Below, piece by piece: positions 1-5,663 of a stretch of DNA of 5,663 nt. Location: NCBI GenBank assembly GCA_011391295.1, contig JAABQT010000124.1:1-5663 (forward strand), written 5' to 3'. Made by a program: the position numbers and the translations under genes. Source of the DNA: Betaproteobacteria bacterium. GTDB lineage: Bacteria; Pseudomonadota; Gammaproteobacteria; Burkholderiales; SG8-39. How positions within the stretch are numbered: position 1 is the stretch's first letter; every line of letters starts with the position of its first letter. The notes under the pieces are model-generated. The model was given only the letters and a program-made list of their open reading frames with translations. It made no database searches and was not told the DNA's origin.

Positions 1-68
1 GGCCGCAGGCACGCGTCGCCCGGGGCGGGCTGGCGCGCCAACTCAAAGATTTTCTCAAGGAATCCTAG
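1..68 (+). CDS. hisS: Histidyl-tRNA synthetase, C-terminal end only (partial)
   Basis: Only the last 21 complete codons are present. They are read from base 3 and end at the TAG at 66–68. The peptide ends ARVARGGLARQLKDFLKES. This aligns well with the C-terminus of E. coli HisS as I remember it (TAVAQDSVAAHLRTLLG), the last strand and helix of the anticodon-binding domain. The identification also rests on context, because hisS directly precedes yfgM, bamB and der in many beta- and gammaproteobacteria. The full enzyme charges tRNA-His with histidine in the cytoplasm. Its stop codon lies 2 bases before the yfgM start, so the two are almost certainly cotranscribed, and the operon promoter must lie outside the window. 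The fragment is too short for a domain-level call on its own. Confidence 0.7.
   Translation, partial: PQARVARGGLARQLKDFLKES
57..62 (+). promoter_or_regulatory. Ribosome binding site of yfgM
   Basis: AAGGAA lies 8 bases before the ATG at 71, inside the last codons of hisS. It fixes the yfgM start. The yfgM frame is open further upstream to the window edge, but no other start in that stretch has a comparable site. Confidence 0.75.
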
Positions 69-70
69 CC

Positions 71-712
71 ATGGCATTGCAAAACCTCGATCTGGAAGAA
101 CAGGAGAAGCTCGACGAGCTCAAGGCCTGGTGGAAGCAGTACGGCAACCTGATCCTCCTGACAGTGATTGCCGCGGCGATTGCAGTGGCCGGCTGGGGCG
201 CCTGGCGCTGGTACGAGCGCAACGCGGCGCTGCAGGCCAGCCAGCTGTACGAGACACTGGCGGCGGCTGCGCGTGCGGGCGACGCCAAGGCGCTGCGCGA
301 CGCCGGCGGTGCGCTCACCGAGGGCCACGCACGCAGCCTGTACGCCTCGATGGGGGCGATGGCGGCGGCGCGTTTTCACTTCGACCGCGGCGAAGTGAAG
401 AGCGCGAAGGCGCAGCTGCAATGGGTGCTCGGGCGCTCGCCCGCGGAAGACTTTCGCGATCTGGCGCGGCTGCGCCTCGCCGCGCTGCTGCTCGACGAGA
501 AGGAAACCGACGACGCGCTCAAGCTGCTGGCGGACAAGCCGCTGGACGCGTATGCCGCGCAGTTCGCGGCGCTCAGGGGTGACGTCCTGGTCGCAAGGAA
601 CCAGCCGGCCGAGGCGCGGGCCGCTTACCAACTCGCGCTGGAGAAGGCGAACGCCAGCGCCGGCGCGTTCCGCGACAGCGTGCAGATGCGCCTGGACGCG
701 CTCGGCAGTTGA
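71..712 (+). CDS. yfgM: YfgM family protein, Sec translocon-associated TPR membrane protein
   Basis: The protein has 213 residues, close to E. coli YfgM (about 206). It has a short charged cytoplasmic N-terminus (LDLEEQEKLDELKAWWKQYG), one transmembrane helix at about residues 26–45 (NLILLTVIAAAIAVAGWGAW), and a long Ala/Leu-rich helical region from about 50 to the end. That region has TPR-like helix pairs, for example FDRGEVKSAKAQLQWVL near 104–120 and ARNQPAEARAAYQLALEKA near 175–193. This layout predicts an N-in, C-out inner-membrane protein with a periplasmic TPR domain. In E. coli, YfgM associates with SecYEG and the chaperone PpiD and helps hand over newly exported proteins; that role here is inferred from the family. 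The ATG at 71 has a good ribosome binding site. The stop codon TGA overlaps the start of bamB, which suggests translational coupling. Nothing looks broken. Confidence 0.93.
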   Translation: MALQNLDLEEQEKLDELKAWWKQYGNLILLTVIAAAIAVAGWGAWRWYERNAALQASQLYETLAAAARAGDAKALRDAGGALTEGHARSLYASMGAMAAARFHFDRGEVKSAKAQLQWVLGRSPAEDFRDLARLRLAALLLDEKETDDALKLLADKPLDAYAAQFAALRGDVLVARNQPAEARAAYQLALEKANASAGAFRDSVQMRLDALGS

Positions 713-1839
713 GCACGGCTCGGGGTGCGGCGCTGGTCCTGCTGCTGCCGGCGATGGCCGGCTGCTTTGGTTCCGGGTCGGCTGGCCCGAAACCGGCGGA
801 GTTGCCGGTGCTGCAGCAGGCGCGCGCACCCCGCATGCTCTGGTCTGCCTCCGTGGGCGGCGCGGAGGCCTTCGTATTCCAGCCTGCGCTCGCGGGCGAC
901 AGCGTATACGCGGCATCGCGCGGCGGTACCGTCGTGCGCCTCGACGCGTCGAACGGGCGCGAGATCTGGCGGCAGGAGCTCGATGCGCGGCTCTCTGGCG
1001 GCGTGGGCGCGGACGAGCGCACGGTCGTCGTCGCGAGCGACGATGGCGACGTGTTCGCGCTCGAGGCCGGCCAGGGCGCGCTGCGCTGGCGCGCGCGCGT
1101 GTCGAGCGAGGTGCTGGCCGCGCCGCGCGTAACCGGCGGGCTGGTCCTGGTGCGCAGCGCCGATAGCCGCGTGCATGCTCTTGGCGTCGAGGACGGCAAG
1201 CGGCATTGGGCCTACCAGCGCGCGCCCGCGTCGCTGATGGTGCGCACGCCCGCCGGCATGACGGCGCGGGGGGACTCGCTCTACGCGGGTTTTGCCGGCG
1301 GCAGGCTGGTGGCGCTGGCGCTGCAAACCGGCGCCGTGCGCTGGGAAGCCGCAGTGGCGCTGCCCAAGGGCGCAACGGAACTGGAGCGCGTGACCGACGT
1401 GGTGGGCGATCCGGTGGTGATCGGGCGCGAGGTCTGCGCCGCGGCCTTTCAAGGCAAGGTCGCCTGCTTCGACGCGCACAACGGCAGCCCGCTGTGGGCG
1501 CGCGACATGTCCAGCGTGACCGGGGCGAGCGCCGATGCGCGCTACGTTTACGTCAGCGACGATCGCGGCGCCGTGCACGCCCTCGAGCGCAGCAATGGCC
1601 GCAGCCTGTGGAAACAGGACCGGCTTGCGCACCGCCAGTTGTCGCTGCCCCTGCCGCTGGATGCGCAGATCGTGGTGGGCGACCTGCAGGGCTACGTGCA
1701 CTTCCTGTCGCGCGACGCCGGGGTATTCCTGGCGCGCATCGCCACCGATGGCAGCGCGGTACGCGCCGCGCCCTTGCGCCTGCCCGCCGGATTCCTGGTG
1801 CAGACGCGCGACGGCGGCCTGTTCGCGCTGGCGCCCTAG
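709..1839 (+). CDS. bamB: Outer membrane protein assembly factor BamB (lipoprotein)
   Basis: The protein has 376 residues (E. coli BamB is about 392). It begins with a lipoprotein signal peptide: Arg5, a hydrophobic stretch [11 protein letters not shown], then the likely lipidated Cys19 (lipobox MAGC, with Met rather than the usual Leu at -3). The rest is a PQQ-like beta-propeller. The blade signature recurs as [10 protein letters not shown] (78–87), [10 protein letters not shown] (118–127), GVEDGKRHW (159–167), LQTGAVRW (205–212), [10 protein letters not shown] (254–263) and [10 protein letters not shown] (292–301), with degenerate last blades near 330–343 and 370–376. Residues 176–179 (LMVR) match the LSLR loop that contacts BamA in E. 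coli, as I remember it. BamB is a scaffold of the BAM complex, on the periplasmic face of the outer membrane, for inserting beta-barrel proteins. The start is TTG inside TTGA, overlapping the yfgM stop by 4 bases, with only a weak GGACG upstream. It is the only start in this frame that leaves a complete signal peptide. Confidence 0.95.
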   Translation: MSTARGAALVLLLPAMAGCFGSGSAGPKPAELPVLQQARAPRMLWSASVGGAEAFVFQPALAGDSVYAASRGGTVVRLDASNGREIWRQELDARLSGGVGADERTVVVASDDGDVFALEAGQGALRWRARVSSEVLAAPRVTGGLVLVRSADSRVHALGVEDGKRHWAYQRAPASLMVRTPAGMTARGDSLYAGFAGGRLVALALQTGAVRWEAAVALPKGATELERVTDVVGDPVVIGREVCAAAFQGKVACFDAHNGSPLWARDMSSVTGASADARYVYVSDDRGAVHALERSNGRSLWKQDRLAHRQLSLPLPLDAQIVVGDLQGYVHFLSRDAGVFLARIATDGSAVRAAPLRLPAGFLVQTRDGGLFALAP

Positions 1840-1841
1840 GC

Positions 1842-1846
1842 GGGAG
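1842..1846 (+). promoter_or_regulatory. Ribosome binding site of der
   Basis: GGGAG lies in the 13-base gap after the bamB stop and 6 bases before the TTG at 1853. It supports that TTG as the der start rather than the much longer open frame beginning at 1535, which would run inside bamB. Confidence 0.65.
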
Positions 1847-1852
1847 CGGCGT

Positions 1853-3214
1853 TTGAAGCCTGTCATCGCGCTGGTCGGGCGCCCCAATGTCGGCAAGTCC
1901 ACCCTGTTCAACCGGCTGACGCGCCGCCGGGACGCCATCGTGGTCGACGTGCCCGGCGTGACGCGCGACCGCCACTACGGGGAAGGGCGGCTCGGCGAGC
2001 GCCCGTTCTTCGTCATCGACACCGGCGGCCTCGACCCCGGCGCCAAGGACGGCATCTTCGTCGAGATGGCGCGCCAGGCCGCCCAGGCCATCGCCGAGGC
2101 CGATGCCGTGGTGTTCCTCACCGATGGCCGGGGCGGGCTGCACGACGACGACAAGCTGATCGCCGCGCGCCTGCGCAAGCTGCCGTCCCGGGTGTGGCTG
2201 GTGGTGAACAAGTGCGAGGGCATGGCGAGCGATGCTGCCGTGGCGGAATTCCACGCCCTCGGCCTGGGCATGCCGCAGCCCATTTCCTCGGCGCATGGCG
2301 ACGGCGTCGCCGACCTGATCGAAGGCGTGCTGGCGGATTTCCCGCGCACCGGGCAAGCCACGGACGAAGCGCGCGACAAGCACCCGCGCGTCGCCATCGT
2401 CGGCAGGCCGAACGTCGGCAAATCCACGCTGGTGAACGCGCTGGTCGGCGAAGAGCGCGTGATTGTCTTCGGCGAGCCCGGCACCACGCGCGACGCGATC
2501 GAGGTGCCGTTCGAGCGCGCGGGCCGACGCTACACGCTGGTGGATACCGCGGGCCTGCGCAAGCGCGGCAAGCAGGGCGAGACCACGGAAAAATTTTCCA
2601 TCGTCAAGACGCTGCAGGCGATCGAGCAGTCCAACGTCGCCGTGCTGGTGCTGGACGCGCAAGACGGAATCTCCGAGCAGGACGCGCACGTCGCGGGCTA
2701 CATCCTGGAGCGCGGACGCGCATTGGTGATCGCGGTGAACAAATGGGACGCGGCGGGCAAGGATGCCCGCGAGAGCATCAAGCGCGAACTGGCCTGGAAA
2801 TTCGTGTTTCTCGGTTTCGCCGAGACGCATTACCTGTCGGCCAAGAGCGGCAAGGGACTGGGCGAGCTGATGCGCTCGGTCGACGCGGCCTACGCCGCGG
2901 CGATGGCCAAGATGTCGACGCCCAGGCTGACGCGCACGCTGATCGCCGCGGTGGAGCGCCAGCCGCCGCCGCGCAAGGGAATGCGGCGTCCCAAACTGCG
3001 CTACGCGCACCAGGGCGGCCAGAATCCGCCGCGCATCATCGTGCACGGCAATTCCCTCGACGAGCTGCCGGACAGCTACCGGCGCTACCTGGAGGGCGTG
3101 TTCCGCGACACGTTCGAATTGCGCGGCACGCCGATGCGCGTGGAATTCCGCACCGGGCGCAATCCCTATGCGGGCCGCGGGCCCACGCGAGAGCGGCGCA
3201 AGATGGAGCAGTAG
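1853..3214 (+). CDS. der: Ribosome biogenesis GTPase Der (EngA)
   Basis: The protein has 453 residues and is complete. It carries two tandem G domains and a C-terminal KH-like domain, the layout unique to Der/EngA. G domain 1 has the P-loop GRPNVGKS at 9–16, DTGG at 56–59, NKCE at 119–122 and SSAHG at 145–149. G domain 2 has a second identical P-loop at 184–191, GEPGTTRD at 207–214, DTAG at 231–234, NKWD at 296–299 and SAKSG at 329–333. The KH-like region runs from about 355 to 440 and includes [19 protein letters not shown] (382–400), followed by a basic tail. Der is an essential cytoplasmic GTPase that binds the 50S subunit during late assembly. The TTG start gives the standard [17 protein letters not shown]-terminus and has a ribosome binding site. 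Glu instead of Asp in the first G4 motif is, as I recall, common in betaproteobacterial Der and not a defect. It is the last gene of the operon seen here; hfq does not follow. Confidence 0.98.
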   Translation: MKPVIALVGRPNVGKSTLFNRLTRRRDAIVVDVPGVTRDRHYGEGRLGERPFFVIDTGGLDPGAKDGIFVEMARQAAQAIAEADAVVFLTDGRGGLHDDDKLIAARLRKLPSRVWLVVNKCEGMASDAAVAEFHALGLGMPQPISSAHGDGVADLIEGVLADFPRTGQATDEARDKHPRVAIVGRPNVGKSTLVNALVGEERVIVFGEPGTTRDAIEVPFERAGRRYTLVDTAGLRKRGKQGETTEKFSIVKTLQAIEQSNVAVLVLDAQDGISEQDAHVAGYILERGRALVIAVNKWDAAGKDARESIKRELAWKFVFLGFAETHYLSAKSGKGLGELMRSVDAAYAAAMAKMSTPRLTRTLIAAVERQPPPRKGMRRPKLRYAHQGGQNPPRIIVHGNSLDELPDSYRRYLEGVFRDTFELRGTPMRVEFRTGRNPYAGRGPTRERRKMEQ

Positions 3215-3229
3215 CGCGCTCAGCGCGCT
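3213..3229. terminator. Possible bidirectional terminator at the convergent gene junction
   Basis: The sequence is AGCGCGCT-C-AGCGCGCT: two copies of a self-complementary octamer separated by one base. As RNA it can fold as a 6-pair stem (AGCGCG/CGCGCT) with a 5-base loop. It overlaps the der TAG and the stop of the convergent gene at 3220–3222. There is no T tract on either side, so it is not a classic intrinsic terminator. The position between two convergent stops is the main argument. Confidence 0.35.
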
Positions 3230-5663
3230 GCGTAGTTCCGGAATGCCCCGGCACAGCGCGCCGGGCTCTCCGGCTCGGAGTGACAACGCAGCAGCCGGAA
3301 CACGGGTTGATCCGCACCGCTGGCAATCCGGTCCCGCTGCTGGTCCCAGAGCTCGAGTGCGAATTCCCGGCGCCCGGACGCGATGGCGCCCGCCATCGCC
3401 GCCATCAGCAGGTACTCGCGCGCCTCGGCGTGCAGTTCGGGCGTGGCATGCAGGAGCGCGGCGGCCAGGTCTGCCATGGCGACGGCGTCGCGCGCAGCCA
3501 CCGCGCCGAACAGGGCGATCCAGCGGCGCTGAAAATCGAGCAGCCCGGCCACGCACGCCGCGCCGGCGATGCGCGCCCAAACCGCTTTCGCCTCGGCGGC
3601 GGGCAGGAAGGGATTGACCAGGCCTGCGACCCGCAGCAGGCTGTGCAGCCAGACGTCGAACTCGCGCGGGCGGCGGCATTCCAGCAGCCGCAGCTTCACC
3701 ACCTCCAGATCCTTCTGCAACTGCGTCGGGATGCCCTCGGGCGCCGGCGCAACCGGGCGCAGCAGGAAGTCGCGCGCGTAGGCCGCCTGGCGGGCGTTTT
3801 CGACACGCTCGAAGGAATACGCGCCCGCATGCCCGGGGCTGGTCGGCCGCCGCGCGAAGCCAGGTTCGAGCATCTCCAGCACCGGGACGCCCAGGTTGAG
3901 CAGCGCCACCACCGCAGTGGCGCTGCGTTCCGTGAAGCGATGGCGCGCCGCATTGAGATCCAGCACCGGATCGTAGTCGGAGTTGGCGCGCATGCCGTAG
4001 CTGGCCAGCAGCGGCTCGAGCGTGACGCGGCTGCCGAGATAGCGCGCGTCGAGATCGCCGACGGTGCTCAGGTACACGTTGCGCAGTTCCCGCGCGACGC
4101 CGGGCTGCGCGAAAATTCGCGCCTGGGGCGGCGGCGGCGCGACGTCTCCCGCCACGATCAGCACGTCATGGTCGGTCGGTGCATACACGGCGTAGTGCGC
4201 GAACTCCTCGCCCAGGGCGCGCATCACCGAGGCCAGCAGCGACGCGTCAATTTCATACAGCTGGAACCACTGCACCAGGAGGCCGGCGGTGGCCAGGTGG
4301 CCGCGGATGCGCCGGTAGAACTCGCGCGTGAACAAGCTGGACACTCCGCTCACCCAGGGGTTCGAGGGCTCCGAGACGATGACGTCATAGCGCCGCTGGC
4401 GCGACGAGAAATAGGTCTTGGCATCGTCGATGATGATGGTGCTGCGCGGATCGAAGAACACCGCCCCATTGCGCGGAATGAAGCCGCGCGCGGCCTCGGC
4501 CATCGCCGACTCGATTTCCACGGTCTCGACGCGCCCGATGCTCAGGCTCTGCAGCAGGGTGTGCGCCGTGAGGCCGGTGCCGATCCCGATCACCGCGACG
4601 CTCTGCGCCTCGGGCTTGAGCGCCAGGGGCAGCGCGCCGGTCAGCACCATGGTGATCTCGTCCGTGCCGCGATGGCGCTCCGCATCGTCGGAGAGATTGA
4701 TCGAGCCGTCGGACTTGCCGTTGGTGCGGATACTGGTCGCGGATCCATACTGCACCAGGTGCACGGTGGCGGTCTTGCCGTCCTTTTCGTACAGGATCTT
4801 CGCGTCGCGCGAGCTCGCCAGGTCGGCATGGCGGAACACGCCCGCAGTCATCTTGTTGACGTCCAGGTGGAACCAGGCCGTGATCGGCACGAACAGCGCC
4901 ACGCAGGCCACGGCAGCGGCGATGAACTGCGTGCGCGGCGCAGCGTAGCGGTGCAGGAGGTACAGCCCGAGCGTGGCGTCCACCAGGCTGCCGGCGATCA
5001 GGGCGCCCTTCAAACCGAGCACGGGCAGCCCGATATGCACCGCGAACAGGACCCCGGCAATCGCCCCCAGCGTGTTGGCGGCGTAGACGCGGCCGATGGC
5101 GCCCTCGCCCGCGCCCAGGCGCAACAGCGCGCCGGTGATGAGCGGCAGCGTCATCCCCGCGCAGAACGTCGCGGGCAGCATCACCAGGCCCGCAATCGCC
5201 TGCCCCGAAAGGTTGAACAGCAGGTAGCCGGCGTCGTTGCGCGCCAGCCCCTGCATCAGGGTTTCCATCAGCTCGAAGCTGCGGTCGTACACCAGCAGGG
5301 TCGACAGGGCCAGCAGCCCCATGGCCAGCTGCACCCAGCCGAGCAGGCGCTCCGGTGCGGCACTGGCATCGACGCGCCGGCGCACGGCATAGCCGCCGAG
5401 CGCCAGGCCGAGGATGAACGTCGACAGCATGAGCTCGAACGAGTGCGTCGAGGCACCCAGCACCAGCGACAGCATGCGAATCCAGCTGATTTCGTAGATG
5501 AATGACGCCAGCCCGGTGAGAAACGCGACTGCGAGCATCAGATGCAATGCGCCCGCTGCGCCGGCATCGCGCGCCGGGAGCGCCGGCGCGCGCGTCGGCC
5601 GCGCAAGCACCCAGACCGCGGCGGCGAGCGCGAGATTGAGGGCTCCAGCGGTGCGCAGGGTGC
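3220..5663 (-). CDS. Fused polytopic membrane / spermidine synthase-like protein (5'-partial)
   Basis: The frame stays open to the right edge, so the true start lies outside; at least 813 residues are present. Positions below count from the GTG at 5610–5608, which is not a convincing start because the 17 codons before it continue a hydrophobic segment (AGALNLALAAAVW). About seven transmembrane helices lie in residues 22–246, including the motif YEISWIRMLSLVLGAST (39–55) and FILGLALGG (65–73), typical of the membrane half of fused MFS/spermidine synthase proteins. A Rossmann domain follows: RTNGKSDGS (295–303), the nucleotide-binding loop GIGTG (342–346), VETVEIE (361–367), DDA (395–397) and YDVIVSEPSNPW (408–419). 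After the domain come a PPPP run (492–495), SDYDPVLDLNA (544–554) and about 240 residues of Ala/Leu-rich helices. The fold suggests an inner-membrane protein with a cytoplasmic S-adenosyl-nucleoside-binding domain. Substrate and reaction are unknown, because the acidic residues of true spermidine synthases are replaced. It converges on der with 5 bases between stops and is not part of that operon. Confidence 0.85.
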   Translation of the reverse strand, partial: TLRTAGALNLALAAAVWVLARPTRAPALPARDAGAAGALHLMLAVAFLTGLASFIYEISWIRMLSLVLGASTHSFELMLSTFILGLALGGYAVRRRVDASAAPERLLGWVQLAMGLLALSTLLVYDRSFELMETLMQGLARNDAGYLLFNLSGQAIAGLVMLPATFCAGMTLPLITGALLRLGAGEGAIGRVYAANTLGAIAGVLFAVHIGLPVLGLKGALIAGSLVDATLGLYLLHRYAAPRTQFIAAAVACVALFVPITAWFHLDVNKMTAGVFRHADLASSRDAKILYEKDGKTATVHLVQYGSATSIRTNGKSDGSINLSDDAERHRGTDEITMVLTGALPLALKPEAQSVAVIGIGTGLTAHTLLQSLSIGRVETVEIESAMAEAARGFIPRNGAVFFDPRSTIIIDDAKTYFSSRQRRYDVIVSEPSNPWVSGVSSLFTREFYRRIRGHLATAGLLVQWFQLYEIDASLLASVMRALGEEFAHYAVYAPTDHDVLIVAGDVAPPPPQARIFAQPGVARELRNVYLSTVGDLDARYLGSRVTLEPLLASYGMRANSDYDPVLDLNAARHRFTERSATAVVALLNLGVPVLEMLEPGFARRPTSPGHAGAYSFERVENARQAAYARDFLLRPVAPAPEGIPTQLQKDLEVVKLRLLECRRPREFDVWLHSLLRVAGLVNPFLPAAEAKAVWARIAGAACVAGLLDFQRRWIALFGAVAARDAVAMADLAAALLHATPELHAEAREYLLMAAMAGAIASGRREFALELWDQQRDRIASGADQPVFRLLRCHSEPESPARCAGAFRNYAAR
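3236..3280. repeat. Cluster of short palindromes, possible intergenic repeat element
   Basis: Three perfect inverted repeats follow one another: TTCCGGAA (3236–3243), CCCGGC/GCCGGG with a 7-base loop (3247–3265), and CTCCG/CGGAG with a 3-base loop (3268–3280). Just beyond lies TGACA (3281–3285), so the - strand reads TGTCACTCCGAG. That resembles the start of short intergenic repeats seen in many proteobacterial genomes, as I remember them. The cluster encodes the last ~20 residues of the - strand protein. Whether it is repeated elsewhere cannot be seen from this window. Confidence 0.35.

Noticed and set aside
119..122. Possible defect in the first G4 motif of Der (protein residues 119–122, NKCE instead of NKxD)
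   Set aside because: Glu at this place is, as I recall, common in betaproteobacterial Der, and all other G motifs are intact. Coordinates here are residue numbers of Der.
65..1375. Open frame of 436 codons on the - strand opposite yfgM and bamB
   Set aside because: The product is extremely Arg- and Ala-rich, as expected from reading GC-rich coding DNA on the wrong strand.
1535..1852. Upstream extension of der by 106 codons
   Set aside because: It lies inside bamB in another frame. Der homologues begin with [15 protein letters not shown], and a ribosome binding site precedes the TTG at 1853.
625..1938. Open frame of 437 codons on the - strand opposite bamB
   Set aside because: It is a codon-bias shadow of bamB with no family signature and no ribosome binding site context.
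1553..3679. Open frame of 708 codons on the - strand opposite bamB and der
   Set aside because: The product is Arg/Ala/His-rich with no recognisable motif, and it lies opposite two highly conserved genes. It also overlaps the real - strand gene in a different frame.
2194..5505. Open frame of 1103 codons on the + strand, antisense to the whole - strand gene and overlapping der
   Set aside because: It overlaps der in another frame and lies opposite a gene with clear family motifs. Its product is a low-complexity mix of Arg, Gln, His, Ala and Gly with no domain. This is the usual shadow of a high-GC gene.
1..5663. Mobile element, CRISPR array, phage or defence system
   Set aside because: No transposase, integrase, direct repeats with spacers, tRNA or attachment-like repeats are seen. 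The content is a conserved operon plus one convergent membrane enzyme-like gene.

Overview
The window is GC-rich, gene-dense chromosomal DNA, very probably from a betaproteobacterium. The evidence is the strong G/C bias at third codon positions, the gene order hisS–yfgM–bamB–der, and the sequence of Der itself, whose N-terminus and NK(C)E G4 motif look like beta-proteobacterial EngA as I remember it. No mobile element, CRISPR array, tRNA or rRNA is visible. Almost every base is coding: the largest clear gap between genes is 13 bases.

Left part, + strand (1–3214). This is one compact operon that begins outside the window. It holds the last 21 codons of histidyl-tRNA synthetase (hisS), then yfgM (a single-span inner-membrane protein of the Sec translocon/periplasmic chaperone network), then bamB (outer-membrane lipoprotein of the BAM complex), then der (double GTPase for 50S ribosome assembly). 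Junctions are 2 bases (hisS/yfgM), a 4-base TTGA overlap (yfgM/bamB) and 13 bases (bamB/der). Both bamB and der appear to start with TTG. YfgM and BamB act on successive steps of envelope protein export, secretion through Sec and then insertion of outer-membrane barrels. hisS and der serve translation.

Right part, - strand (5663–3220). One very long gene converges on der, with only five bases between the two stop codons. It encodes a polytopic membrane domain joined to a spermidine-synthase-like Rossmann domain and then a helical C-terminal region. The reading frame is still open at the right edge, so the N-terminal part of the protein lies outside. The residues that bind and act on polyamine substrates in true spermidine synthases are changed, so the reaction is unknown. 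This gene stands where hfq is commonly found downstream of der in betaproteobacteria.

The convergent junction (3213–3280) is packed with short perfect palindromes. They may act as a terminator for both directions or be an intergenic repeat that now encodes the last ~20 residues of the - strand protein. The most interesting items are the non-canonical synthase and this junction. The rest is an ordinary, well-conserved housekeeping operon.
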